Below are positions 12,451-29,678 of a stretch of 64,000 nucleotides of DNA, piece by piece. The notes under the pieces are model-generated. The model was not told the DNA's origin. It saw only the letters and a program-made list of their open reading frames with translations, and did no database searches. How positions within the stretch are numbered: the first letter of the stretch is position 1; every line of letters starts with the position of its first letter. The position numbers and the translations under genes are program-made. This DNA is from Populus alba (taxonomy: Eukaryota; Streptophyta; Magnoliopsida; Malpighiales; Salicaceae): the NCBI RefSeq assembly GCF_005239225.2, contig NC_133289.1:12322889-12386888 (forward strand), in the 5' to 3' direction.

Positions 12451-14480
12451 CAACTTAATTTTCAGCTCTTGATAATATCAACTAAGAGTGAATAATCACT
12501 ACCAAAAAATAGAAATAATCCTAAATAAGGTTATTTGGCCATGCAATGACAATTGGAGTTAAGGAATACAAGGTTTGTCGAGGTAATAAGTGAGATAGAT
12601 AGTTTGAGAACCAAAATGGCTAGTATTCTAGATGGGTCATACCATATAGTTTTGGAAGAAAAAAGGTTTGCAAGATGAGCTAATTCATCTCTAGAAGAAT
12701 TTATAGCCAAAAATACTAATAAGGAGGCCAAAGATTTTAATGATAACCATGGTGGTGGGTTTTGGCCATATAGAAACCAAAGGCCTAAGGGAATTTGACC
12801 ACTTGAGCAATTCAGCCATAGGAGAGTAGATTGAGAGGATGAATTTTAGAATAATTTGGATAGAGATTTGGGTAGTATTAAAACGAAGATTTTGGTCTTT
12901 TAAGGAAAAATCAATTCGAAAGCTTATTTGAAGTGGAAAAAAAATGAAGTTGATTTTTTAATGTCATCATTACTTTGAGGTAAATAAAATAAAACTTCAT
13001 GTTATTAAGTTTATTGATTATGCTATTATTTGGTAGAATTAACTTGTTTTAGGAAAGAGGAATAAAAAGAGACCCATACATCTAAAGTGGATCCCTAAAT
13101 GGTCCTCTTTTCCTTTCATTTCATGGATCCCAAGATGATTTATTTTCCTTTAATTAAGATTGGTTCCTGATGATCATTCCTTTCATTATCATATGAATCC
13201 CAAGATGATCCCTTCTTATTTGTGTGGACCTCGAGCTAGTCTTTTCATTTAATTGGTTTAAATTGTTTCAAAGTCGGGTCACCTCTTAATTAACCAAGAT
13301 TTCAAAAATCCCCCAACAAAGTCTTTTAGATTTTAGTCATTTTTCAAATGTTTTTCACAAACACCGGCTTTTCTTTATAAGCTTAGTACACAAATTTTTA
13401 TACAAGACTTTGTACCGTAAATATTATAAAGAGATGATAACTGTCATTACCAAATTTGACCCCCTTTTTCAAAATATTCTTCCAAAATCCAAAAAGAGCA
13501 AGAGATTTATAAAATATGTTTTCAATGCATTTCAACCATTCACTTGTTTTTTTATATAATTTCTAATTATTTTTTCTTATTGATATCTTTTCAAAAAATC
13601 AAATTCAAATAAATATATCACCCGTTCTAAATTATTTGTGGAAGAAACATTGTACAAGTTTTCTTTTAAGTCTTTTTTTTTTTTTGTAAAAATCCAAATA
13701 AATTTTTTTTTCTATATTGTATATGGGTTTAGTCTATCTCTTCTTATATCTTAATTCAAAAATAAACTTTATATAAGAGCCATAAAAATAATAAAAAAGA
13801 GATGTATGTTACAATACACGTTTAAAAAGGAGTTAGCAAAGAATAACAAGAATTTTGAAAAAATAGATTAAGAAGTTTAAAGTATCTCAAAACTCAAGAA
13901 GATTATAACAAAATAGATATTACTAGGTGTGGACCTGAGCTACACCGCAGAGCCATACTGTTTTTTTAATGTAAAATGATGTTTAGGTGTTACGAATGCA
14001 TTTTAAAAAGGGAAGAAAAACTAGACTCAACTCGGTCAAATAAGTTGGCTCTATTTTAATTAGATGATAACAAAATAGACAATAACTGCAGATGGACCAA
14101 ATATTTTAAAAACATGATCGTGATAACCTGGAAAAAAACTTACTTTTTAAAAAGGAGACAAATAATATGGCTTAATTTCTAACTTGATAAATACAAAAGT
14201 ATGAAATGGGTAAAAAAAGACCTAAAAAAAATTATCATGGTCAACTTAAGTTAGTATGACTAACCTGTAACCCAATAATTAAGGATGAGAAAACTTGGGT
14301 TATTCCGCCAAACCTGTGACCCAAATCATGAGATCGAAGTAACTCGATAGAAAAACAATCGCAAAGCCTATTTCTTAAAAATAAAAAAAATATCAGCCTG
14401 CGTTAACTTTTCAAACATATAACTTGGGTCAATAGACTCGAAACATCCCATCTGAAAAAACTATGAAACCCAATTTTCAA
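12451..14480. other. Gene-free AT-rich region, probably decayed transposon DNA
   Basis: No conserved protein was found in any frame. Between about 13090 and 13240 there are diverged repeats of a phrase like GGATCCCAAGATGAT (near 13125 and 13196 with related variants). This kind of non-coding repetition is common in decayed long terminal repeats, but no ends could be defined. Confidence 0.4.
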
Positions 14481-15000
14481 TCAATCAAATATTGAAAAAT
14501 TAAATTGAAAAGGGTAATTTCAATTATGAAAAGGATTCAAAACAAATAAAAACAACAAATAAAACAATGAGGATCAAAACTAAAATACAAAATAAATTTT
14601 ATATTTGATTGAAGAGTGAAATTGAAAAGAAGAATCAATTTAGCAAAAGGACCCAAAGAAATATATCAAAAGAATGAGAATCAAGATTAACATAAAAATA
14701 AAAATAAATTCTTGATTAAAGAGAAATAACTTTAACAAAAGAGAAAAAAATTTAAAAGAATGATGACCAAATTGATAACAATAATATACTATAAATTTGG
14801 ATTGAAGAATAAAATTGAAAACAAATAAAACTTTTACAAAATAACCAATAAAAAAATACAAATAAAAATAATAAAGTCCTAAAAACAAATAAATTGGAAA
14901 GAATGATGAAATTGAAAACAAATAATTTTTTTACAAAAAAGCTAAAAACAAAAATTAGAAGTCAAAAAAATAGGACTTGAATTGAAATACCAACAATAAA
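14480..15000 (+). repeat. Degenerate A-rich repeats, second block
   Basis: The same kinds of phrases as at 11150-11780 recur: AAATTGAAAA, AGAATGATGACC, AAATAAAACTTTTAC and TTGATTGAAGAG. Copies are diverged and the block has no open frame of interest. Confidence 0.45.
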
Positions 15001-15072
15001 AAAAAACCTAGCATTTTTAGGGGAGGATAGAGAAAAGAAAGGGGAGCCTTACAGGCAACAAATCGCCTATAA

Positions 15073-15149
15073 GAGGGATTTTGGTTGCTAGGATACAACA
15101 ACACTTTCAATGGCATAAAAAAGGAGGGATTTTGGTTGCTAGGACACAC
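15073..15149 (+). repeat. Short direct repeat, ~25 bp, period ~53
   Basis: GAGGGATTTTGGTTGCTAGG occurs near 15073 and again near 15125, both followed by A-C-A-rich sequence. It is a small local duplication with no attached gene. Confidence 0.6.
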
Positions 15150-16850
15150 CACATGCTTATTTAGTTGTTATTTTAGTCAATTTAATTTTTTTATTCCAAG
15201 AGTATTAAAATACAAAAAAACTTATTTGTCCCCAATCAATTTGATAATAATTAATAGATATTGTGAAAAGATCTAATTGCTTCCAACAGCTGATTTTAAG
15301 TTTTTCAATGGCTAGGGCAAAACCATAAAAATATTGTTCTAGTGAACAACATTTTCACTCACATGCTACAATAAAAATTCCTTCTATTTTAGCTTTTTTA
15401 ATTCGAGAGACCAAGAGAGAGGAGCATGGTATTAAGTAGTTGATAATCTTTGGATGTTGATCATTGGTCTTTTTAAAATCTTCGTGTGCGCAATAAAATT
15501 GTTTAATTACCTTTGAAAGCAAAAGATATTATTTAACTTTGGTCTAGAGTTTTTTTTTTATATATATATATATATATTTCACTTTTATAGCATAATGAAA
15601 TGACTTTAATTACATTTAAAATCGGAATTTCCGTACGTGCTTTTTTTTTTTTTTTTTTTTTTGTGATTATCATTTGTTCTTTGGGGAAATTCTATATTTT
15701 AACAAATATGATAAGAAAAAAAAATTGTTGGCACATGAATAAAATGCGTTAATGAGTAAGCCGTTTACAGTGGAAAAAAACTATATTCCTTTGTATTTTT
15801 CGATTACTCATGGCGAGGCCTACTTCCATGGAAAGCGCGAGTGATGTAATTCCATCCAGTTTGGTGCTGGTTTGCTTTCTTCTTTTTTCTTTCTTCAATT
15901 TCCATCTAAAATTTCACAGCATCCTTTTAGTTTGTTTTTTCTTCAGATTTGTTCCTTTTTGTTCAATTGATATTTTTTTTATTTGAATAAATTTATAGAT
16001 TTAAAATATGTTTTTAATTTTATCCACCTTTAATTTTTTAATCTGTCAAATTTGATCCTTATTCTTTTGATTTTTTTTTATTAATATTTTTTTATTTGAA
16101 TTATTTTATAGAATTAAGATTAGTTTTCAATTTCATCATATTTTAATTTTTTTTTAATCTATCAAATCTAATTCCTATTATTTTGATTGTTATTTATACG
16201 ATTTAATGAGTTATGAATTTTAGAGATTACCCAAGTTTAGAAGATTCTCCTGGTTCATTTTTTCCCCCTCCTTTTAAGTTAATATTTTTTCAATTTTATC
16301 TTTTAGCATTTAATTTAATTAGAGATTATGCTCTATTTTTTTATTTGCTTTCTATAGGATTTTTCACTAATTTTAAAAATGACCCGAGTTATCTAAGCTC
16401 TTTTTATGTCTCTTTGTTAATTTGTTTTTTTTTAAAAAAAAAAAAAATGTAAGCATGTTATGCTCGCTACATGATATTTTTGTTTGCTTAAAATATAGCT
16501 ATTTTTGGATTTTTTAAAAAAAAAATTGAATGTTTTTTTTTTTATATATTTTTGCCTTTGATATTTGGTTGATTAGAATTGAACACCTTATTTTGTTTCG
16601 ATTGGGGTTTCATAAGATTATTACAGTCTTATATTCTGAATCGCGAGTTTTATGGATCAACCATTATCACTTAAAAAACACCATTATCATTTAAGTATTT
16701 TTTTTTTTTACATTAATTTGTTTTTAACCCAATATGTGAGCCGACCCATAATATAGCATAAATCATATCTAGAGATAAATTGTATACTTTTAAATCGTTT
16801 ATCACCTTCATGCTTCCAGCCTAGGCTTCGATAGTTTGGATTTGACCCTG
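15150..16850. other. Gene-free AT-rich region with T-runs
   Basis: It contains a TA microsatellite near 15559-15577 and a T-run near 15643-15661. At about 16000-16200 are T-rich phrases such as TTGATCCTTATTCTTTTGAT, which are the reverse complement of the A-rich repeats at 11.2-11.8 kb. No gene is supported. Confidence 0.45.
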
Positions 16851-16852
16851 TT

Positions 16853-17035
16853 TATTTTTGCGTTTCAAAAGCGTTTTTGAAAAAAATTTAATTTTTTTTT
16901 TTTTTGTTTTAAATTAATATTTTTTTAATATTTTTAAATCATTTTGATGAGCTGATTTTAAAAAATAAAAAAAAATTATTTTAATATATTTTTCAATAAA
17001 AAAAACTTTGAAAAGCAACCGCAGTTACATTCCAC
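16853..17035 (+). repeat. MITE-like element
   Basis: Opens with TTTTTGCGTTTCAAAAGCG, has the core ATCATTTTGATGAGCTGA and closes with CTTTGAAAAGCAACCGC. It matches the layout of the copies at 27645 and 32940. Confidence 0.65.
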
Positions 17036-17699
17036 ACAATGATTATCACTATATTATCACCCCAATAATTCATTTAATTTAATTTGATGATATCAGAATT
17101 TTATTCGATTTAATAAAGATCAAATTAAATATAAATAATATTTGACCTAGATTATTGGCTCACCCCATTTATTTTATTTTATTTTTTACTTTTTGGTGAT
17201 AAGAGTAAAATGAGATGGATCGAATTCCCATTTTAATCCACCACTTAATTCTTCTTACTAAGCTTTATCCAATTGGGGCTGGTCCAAAAACTTCTGGACC
17301 GATACATTACTCCAAAGCCCACACGTTAGCCCAAGCCCAAAAGTTCAATTTCAATCTTCAACCTTTGCAAGAGTGGAGTAATTGTTGTTACGTTTTAATT
17401 GTTTTTCTAAATTATTTTTTTATTCTAAATAAATATTAAATTAACTTTTTAGATTTTTTTGTGATGTATAGATATAAAAATTAAAAATAAATTATAATAA
17501 AAACATTATATTTATAAATTTTTAATTAAAGAAATACTTTTAAAAAATATCAAAAAATATATATTGCATTACAAAACTCACTAATTTTACCTTCATTATA
17601 TACTTCCTTAATGCTCAGTGCTCTCCACTCTGTATTGGGAATCCATGAACATGATAGAAGATGGTTAAAATCTTAATTTGAGGGCTTAACTTTCATAGA

Positions 17700-17915
17700 A
17701 CACTGTCCTGTTTTTGTTGAGCTTTTCGGATATATTTAAAAATGATAATAATTATTTTTTAAAATATTTTTTGTTTAAAAATATATTAAAATACTATGTA
17801 TTTTTTTTTAAAAAAATTAATTTTAATATCAATACATCAAAACAATAAATAAAAAATAATATTCAAATTTTAACCCAAAAAAAAAGTCAAACCGCCTAAC
17901 AAAACATACCCTGTC
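17700..17915 (-). repeat. MITE-like element, inverted and diverged
   Basis: The core is seen in reverse complement as ATACATCAAAACAAT, and the far end reads AACAAAACATACCC. It is more decayed than the copies at 27.6 and 32.9 kb. Confidence 0.45.
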
Positions 17916-18330
17916 TGTTGTTTGCTCATAGTGCAATCTAGGCCTATAAATTAAAGCCTCAAAATCAATTAAAGATTAGAAAAGGGCGCTTGTAGCTTGT
18001 AGTGGATATTTAATTAATACATGAGGCCGAGCTTAAGGGTCCATTTGATGGTAAGAGTATCACGGTATTGATGATATATAGCTTGTAGTTTATGTGTTGC
18101 AGGTTTAGTAAACAGATTATTGTTTGTAGGTGGTGATGGTGATAGAACATAGTTTTGGCTCATACCATGCACCGTCGCCCTCAAAAAGTTTCGACCATAC
18201 ATTCACCAAGTTGTTGATGAGGTTATCACAATTAACTATAACCAAGTTTCAATCAAGATTTCTGAAATGGAACATTTGTGAGATTCATTCAAGTATACCA
18301 TATATGCAATTGGCCAATGTTGAGCGGTTT

Positions 18331-18364
18331 AGGAGGAGGAGGAGGAGGAGGAGGAGGAGGAGGA
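18331..18364. repeat. (GGA)n microsatellite
   Basis: About eleven AGG units in a row. It would give an arginine run in one frame, but the surrounding frame shows no other sign of being coding. Confidence 0.9.
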
Positions 18365-18853
18365 TTCACCCTAACTTTCAGATCACTGGCCGTAAAGGAA
18401 ACCATAGCTCACTGTCTAGAAAGAAGCACACTTTATCTGAAAAGCTGACCCCTCCCCATTGATTTCTTTACTTCATATATAGCTTCTGCGTGGGTTACGT
18501 TCTCCTATTCATATTACTGCTCTATATATTTCGGGATAGCCTGAACTTTTTCAAATCATAAAGATGATAAAAGCATGCAGTAATTTATTCATCTAGCGTA
18601 GTTTGAAAACGAGACAAATAAGGAAGGCAAGTTTGTCGAATTTTCCAGTTTAATTATTAGAGTACAATTGAACATGGAGAATCAAGTACAAAAAACACTA
18701 AAACGGACTAGGAGAATCTCGTCATAGAGACCCTTTCATGGAAAAGCAAATTAGAAGAGAGCAACAGCTAGCATGAACGAGGAAGCACATCTATCTAGTT
18801 CGATGTTTAAATAATTCGTCTTCTTAATTGGAAGAGAGAGCTCGACCCAGTGC

Positions 18854-19486
18854 TTAACCAGTGCCTCCAAGAACACCCTTAAGTTTCTTAACCTGAGCGT
18901 CATCGAGGAATGTTGTCATCTCTATAATTTCAGAAGGCAAATCGTTTGCAAAGAGAGCAAAGTCTAGAATCTGGAGACCTGGTCTTTCACTACTGAAGCT
19001 AACAAATGCCAGTGCTGGAGTCCCACCTGCATTTATCTGGAAGTGCAGTAAACCTCGAGGGAAAACCATTATGTCTCCCTTCTTAAGAGACTTAAAGTAA
19101 ACTTTATTGTCTGATGAGGAAATGAACCCAGCACAGATTGACCCAGAGATGACGACTAGAACCTCTGAACCTCCTGGGTGTGTGTGCATTGGAATAACTC
19201 CACCTACTGCCAAGTCCAAACGAGCCATGGAAATTCCAAGGCCATTTACACCTGCGAATTTGTCAGCAAATGCTGGTGTCACAGCGGCTTTGATGATGTT
19301 TGAGGTGTTTCCACCAGCACCTAGGCCGGAGAAAACAAAATCATTGACGGTTACCGCTGCAGGCTTCTTGCAAGCGAAGCCTGAAGGAGTGTCTGGACTT
19401 GCGAGGTCTGCAACGCAAAAGTCCTGCACGGCAGCATTTGAGGTTGAGGAGAGGAGAGAAAAGATGAGGAGGATAGGGAGAATCAT
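18854..19486 (-). CDS. Germin-like protein, auxin-binding protein ABP19/ABP20 type
   Basis: Single-exon gene of 210 aa. A signal peptide ([18 protein letters not shown], 1-18) is followed by the mature start [10 protein letters not shown]. Cys24 and Cys39 would form the usual germin disulfide, and N60-T-S is an N-glycosylation sequon. Cupin box 1 carries the metal ligands H101, H103 and E108 (in HTHPGGSE); box 2 has [13 protein letters not shown] with the fourth ligand H148. The tail [11 protein letters not shown] is typical of ABP19/ABP20 germin-like proteins, which are secreted to the cell wall. Some relatives bind auxin or have superoxide dismutase activity; activity here is not shown by sequence. 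The open frame extends upstream to 19609, but a TATA box inside that extension and the signal peptide decide for the ATG at 19486. Confidence 0.94.
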   Translation of the reverse strand: MILPILLIFSLLSSTSNAAVQDFCVADLASPDTPSGFACKKPAAVTVNDFVFSGLGAGGNTSNIIKAAVTPAFADKFAGVNGLGISMARLDLAVGGVIPMHTHPGGSEVLVVISGSICAGFISSSDNKVYFKSLKKGDIMVFPRGLLHFQINAGGTPALAFVSFSSERPGLQILDFALFANDLPSEIIEMTTFLDDAQVKKLKGVLGGTG

Positions 19487-19548
19487 CTTCTCAAGGAATG
19501 AAGGCTCTATTTTAGGGTACAAGCAGCTAGTTAAGACCTCGGATACAA

Positions 19549-19555
19549 TTATATA
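19549..19555 (-). promoter_or_regulatory. TATA box of the germin-like gene
   Basis: TATATAA on the minus strand lies 63 bases upstream of the ATG at 19486. With the usual ~30-base distance this predicts a transcription start near 19520 and a leader of about 35 bases, so the longer in-frame extension to 19609 would not be transcribed. Confidence 0.6.
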
Positions 19556-19609
19556 GGAGAGAATGGTGTGAATTTTAATTTGGAGTTTCATTTTCAAGGG
19601 CATGCCCAT

Positions 19610-22600
19610 TCAGGACTTCACGTGCATGGTTATGCTTGCTGTGCACGTACTGAAACGACAGATTTCTAGCTGTTGCGCATGTGATTTTGTGATAATAATC
19701 TTGGAGCAAGACAAGGATTCTCTTTTTGTTTGGATTCGGAACTGCAGGACCAGCACGAAAAAATCTTAGGGAATTCTGTTTTTGAAAATGATCATTTATT
19801 GTGTAATTAAATACATTTGAACATTTCTCAACTTCTTAGATTTTCTTTTTCTTTCTCTGAATATCAACTAATCCAACTACAGAAATAAGGTATCTTTTCT
19901 TGCTTTTACATATACATTGGTTTTAAGTTAATCTAGAAATTCCTTACAATTCAGCTGGCTGATCTGTAAGGTAGGATTAGTCAATAACTTCATTTAAAAA
20001 CTCATGATCGATCCATCACTGGTGTTTGACATCGCCATCAATCATATATATATGTGTGTGTGTGAAATTAGTCCTCGTACTGTTCATTTCATTAAGGTGT
20101 CACGATCAAGCAGTTCCGATGAACAATGTTAAAGGCTTAAAAGATCAATGCATTGACGAAACATGAACAGGGAGATGCAAGTATTTGCCCCTCCTGAAGA
20201 ATTAATGACACACCCAGTAATAAATTGTCTTTCGATTTCAAGAAGGACGAAATTCATCAAACTCTCAATCAGCAATCTAATCGCTCCTTATATCAACTGG
20301 ATGGATGTTTGTGCATGTCAGTTACAAGCTTGTCACAGCAGAATTCAGTGTTTAGTACATCACGCCACAGAGTGGTTCCCAAGACTTGCGAGCATAAGAG
20401 AAATCAATGCCAGAAAACGGTACCGGAACAATGTGGTCCACGAGCACATGGGATGGGATGGGATGACAAATTAGAGCATAACAAGACATTTTGACAGCTA
20501 AAAGGAGTCTCTGCAAGTCTTATTTTCACTTTTTAAATGGTGTCCATACAAAGATGAATGGATATCAAGAATTCCCCATCTCCTACGGCGTCGGGAACCA
20601 TGTACGTTCCGAATATACGATCCCTTTTGGATTTATAAGCCTCTTTCTTTGAAGCAACCATGCATGATATAGATGCTAACTGCTAATTAATCACAGGGTC
20701 ATTTAACTAGTAATAGCACCATGGTCAAGTGCTTGCGACGCGCCTTGCTAAAAGCATAGAATTAATAGGCGAACTATAAATGGTGTCTAGAGTGAAAAAC
20801 TAAGCTTCTATCAGACATAAGCAGCAGAAAGCTATATAACCCATTACAAATAAATCTTCTGTAAAAGAAAAAAAGGAGAAAAAACCTTGCACAGGAGACA
20901 TTTTCTCTCTTCTTTTCTACATCAACATCCTGTTGTTAATAGACGATCACTTCTTCCACAGGAGTCAGGAGGTCCCTATCACTTTGCCAGCTATGCCAGG
21001 ATTCGGGATCGATAGAGAATTGGCACTAGACGATCGGCAAAACGACACTCCAGCACCGAGGACAATGAATAGTCGTCCATCCTGTTGTTAACGCTAGCTA
21101 TTGCCTGCTGGCTGCTGCTGTCATTATGGAGTAGGCCCTTTCTTCTATGACTAAAATGGCATTCAAAGCAATTGAAGTGAGAATATTCGGAACATAATTT
21201 ATTTGTTATTTGACTTCATGATTTATTTTTTTTTTTATTTTTTATTTCAAAGTCAATGTAGTTTTAAAAGATATTTTAATTTCGGAGGCTAAAAACCCTT
21301 GAACCCACACACAAGAAAAAAAATCAACCCAAAAAAGCTAAAATTAGATTACAAGAAAGAACAAAACACAATGATTACTCGAGCCATTACACTGAAGTTA
21401 TTGGATAAAAAAGACCTCAATCTTATGATTATAATGAATCATGAACTAGAAGTATATAAAAAAAAAACGTCACAAAGACAATTGATTTTTAATAAATCTA
21501 AAAAAAATTCAATGAAGAAACTAAAGTATGAACGGCCTTGCCACACATAAAATATTACTCTGAAAATCCAAATTTGAAAAAAAAAAACTAAATACAAGCT
21601 AAATAATAATCATATTTATAATAAGTAAAACATTTTAAACAAGGTTGGAGAAATAATAAAAGAATATTAATCTAAATAGGAAAAAAAAATCCTAAACCAA
21701 CTTAGAAAATAATGTAAATCTTAAACAATAGCTTCTAGACCTTATCACAAAGCTTTCTAGATTTGTAACTTGTTAACCTAAACATCTAGAATCAACCCAA
21801 TTAACTATTTTTTTGATCCTTTTAGTTTTAGACCTTGTAATAGATCCAATTGATATCTCTAATGGATTTTTTGGTAATACTTGCTAATTCATATCGAAAC
21901 GGTGACTAGAGTTGGTAGTACTTACCATCAAAAGTAAATGAGCCACCTATCATTTTTGGGTAGCAATTGTAGCCTACTCTGATCATTACTAGTGACCTAT
22001 TTTTAGTATCGTTATATTTGTATTGTCAAAATCTTTATTATGGTATTGAAGGTGTCTTAATCGAAGCTTTGCTATGCCTCCAAGTCTCTTTTTTTATTTC
22101 TTTATTTCTCTTTCATCTCCTCTCTTCTTATCATAATATGTGTGGCTCAATTCATAATTTGTTTAAAATATTATATTTCTAAATAACGATAAGTTTGAAT
22201 TTCATGTTTTTCAGTTGCGGAATGTATAAATTATGTTATTTCACCAATTATTTTTCAAACTGTGTTATTTTACCTTTTAAAAAAGATCATAGAAAATACC
22301 AAAAAACAATATGGCACATTGTCCTCATCGCTGCCTCATTGGTGACGTACTTTCATGTGGCCATTTTGGCATGTGCTCAAATGGATCGGAGAGCTTGTGA
22401 TCTTATCAATCCAGTACTAAAGGTTGTATATCTCACGAACAACCGGTAAGGGAATTTTTTAGCCTAGGAAGTTTGGCTTTCTCCTTACTCTAATAGGTTG
22501 GTGTTGTTATTCACCACTATGGAGGATGTTGGTATAAGAATTTGGTCGCCTTCGTGGTCCTTAATGTTGGATTGGAAGTGAATATGGTTACCACCAATGA

Positions 22601-22614
22601 GAGAAGAATTTGAA
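19610..22614. other. Gene-free region upstream of the germin-like gene
   Basis: The first part is the promoter region of the germin-like gene. Beyond it, overlapping open frames at 20163-20494 and frames at 21299-21550 and 22195-22449 show no domain or family similarity. A 14-bp direct repeat flanks 20940-21077 and is listed separately. No gene can be supported. Confidence 0.4.
20926..21091. repeat. 138-bp segment flanked by a 14-bp direct repeat
   Basis: CATCCTGTTGTTAA occurs exactly at 20926-20939 and again at 21078-21091. The segment between is GC-richer than its surroundings, starts TAGACGATCAC and ends AATAGTCGTC, which are weakly inverted. It could be a small insertion with a target-site duplication, or a chance or replication-slip duplication. 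Confidence 0.4.
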
Positions 22615-22765
22615 CATGAGAGATAATAAAATCCATTATATTTTGAATTGTTTTGATGCATTGATCCAAAAAATCATTTTTAAATATAAAAAAACATTAT
22701 TTTAATATATTTCGGTATAAAAAACATTTTAAAAAACAACCGCAATCAAACTCTCAAATAGACTT
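22615..22765 (+). repeat. MITE-like element, partial
   Basis: Contains TTGTTTTGATGCATTGAT and ends in ACATTTTAAAAAACAACCGC. The left part is truncated compared with the copy at 32940. Confidence 0.5.
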
Positions 22766-23069
22766 TATAGGTTATTCTTGGCTTTCTATTCTTAACTACG
22801 AGAAAGCATTGATCGAAGTTCAACAAGGAAAGCTAATTTTTCAAGTACAATATAAATAAATAATATTTAATATGCTTTGAGGCTACCCTTTGAAGCATGT
22901 CTCACTAGCTCTCATGTTATTCGTTCCAAGCAAGTCGTGATTAATGAATGCAATGAATACTTGAAATTTCTTCAACCATCCCTTAAAGCAAAGAAGCCAA
23001 AAGTTCAAGAAATTGAAGTTAACATTGAAAATATAAAATAATTCATTTATGAGATACCTAGGAAGGAAA

Positions 23070-23290
23070 TTTAGAGCTTGTTTAGTAGTATTGTTGCTTT
23101 TCAAATAACTTTTTCGTGTCAAAATATATGTTAATAATGTTTTTTTATTTTTAAAAATTATTTTTGACATCAGTATATTAAAATGATTTGAAAACATTAA
23201 AAATATATTAATTTAAAATTAATAAAAAATAAAAATATTCAAAATTTTTTTTAAAAATATTTTTAAAACATAGAAACAAATAGATTTTAA
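23070..23290 (-). repeat. MITE-like element, inverted
   Basis: Starts AGAGCTTGTTTAGTAGTATT and GTTGCTTTTCAAATA, which is the reverse complement of the common right end. The core follows as TTTTTGACATCAGTATATT. The far end is A-rich. Confidence 0.65.
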
Positions 23291-23479
23291 GTTATTACCA
23301 TCCTATCTGAGGAATGCGTAATTAAACGAATCTTTATCTCTTTCAAACATTATCTCATCTACTTGTAGTGCTTTGAAAGAAGAAAGGTTGTTTGGGATTT
23401 TGATGGAGCACAAAACGACATTGGATTATACTATAGGAAATATCAAGGGTGGTCGTTCATTTTTTTTTATGAGTAAAAT

Positions 23480-23900
23480 TTTGCTGGAATCCAATGATGC
23501 AAGATGTTGTATGGCTTAAAGTTCTAAAATGATTGGATACCAGATGATATGAACTAAGCAAAAGTCTAGCTTATAGACTATAAACCTTCGCTTATTGGGA
23601 GGCAACCCAAAACTTCCAAATTATTTTATTTTGTTTTGTTTTTCTAAGATTTCTTGTACGTATAACTTGGATTATTATTATTATTATTATTTTGTATTAC
23701 GTTTGTTGAAGTTAGGGGGTGCCTCCCGTGTATTTTAGCATGTAATTTCAGAAAATACATGTAGGGAGTTTCTCTATATCGTTCTCTTTTCTTTACTTTG
23801 AGAATAATGTTTGGTTTAAGGTTGGGGGTGAAGAAACTATTTGCATCTCCTCTCTTTATCTTGACAAAATTTAGCCATATTTGATGTTTTCATGCTTTCA
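23480..23900 (+). mobile_element. LTR-retrotransposon remnant (Ty3/gypsy, Athila-like 3' region)
   Basis: The phrase CTTATTGGGAGGCAACCCAA (near 23592), preceded by GTCTAGCTTATAGAC, is a common non-coding phrase downstream of the coding region in Athila-like plant retrotransposons. Purine-rich AAGGTTGGGGGTGAAG near 23819 could be a former polypurine tract. No LTR pair could be defined. Confidence 0.4.
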
Positions 23901-24112
23901 AATGATTTAAGACTAGAATAATTTCATTATCTAATAATAGGTAGATAATCATAGTGGAAACTATAATCTTATTTGCATTAATTATAGTACTCGAAGCAAT
24001 ACACTTGATTTTGCATCAGCCAAACTCTCAAACAAGATAATTTATTCCAATAATCAACTTCAATGACAATCATAGACCTCAAATGCATACGTGGAATCAC
24101 GAAAATTCCTAT

Positions 24113-29678
<5,566 letters not shown>

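Larger units (their letters stand above)
17036..18853. other. Intergenic region downstream of the germin-like gene
   Basis: Apart from the listed repeats, no gene is supported. The open frame at 17215-17439 and the one crossing the GGA repeat (18130-18462) have no recognisable domain. The segment just before 18853 should hold the 3' untranslated region of the germin-like gene on the minus strand. Confidence 0.45.

Noticed and set aside
12169..12453. 94-codon minus-strand frame
   Set aside because: Its N-terminus is translated from the AT/AC microsatellite and the rest has no similarity.
18130..18462. 110-codon frame with an arginine run
   Set aside because: The arginine run comes from the GGA microsatellite, and the flanks show no coding character.
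19487..19609. 41-residue N-terminal extension of the germin-like protein
   Set aside because: It precedes a signal peptide and contains the TATA box, so it is very unlikely to be translated.
20163..20494. Two overlapping open frames of 103 and 89 codons
   Set aside because: No domains, no splice-supported extension and no recognisable family; two overlapping frames of similar length suggest chance.
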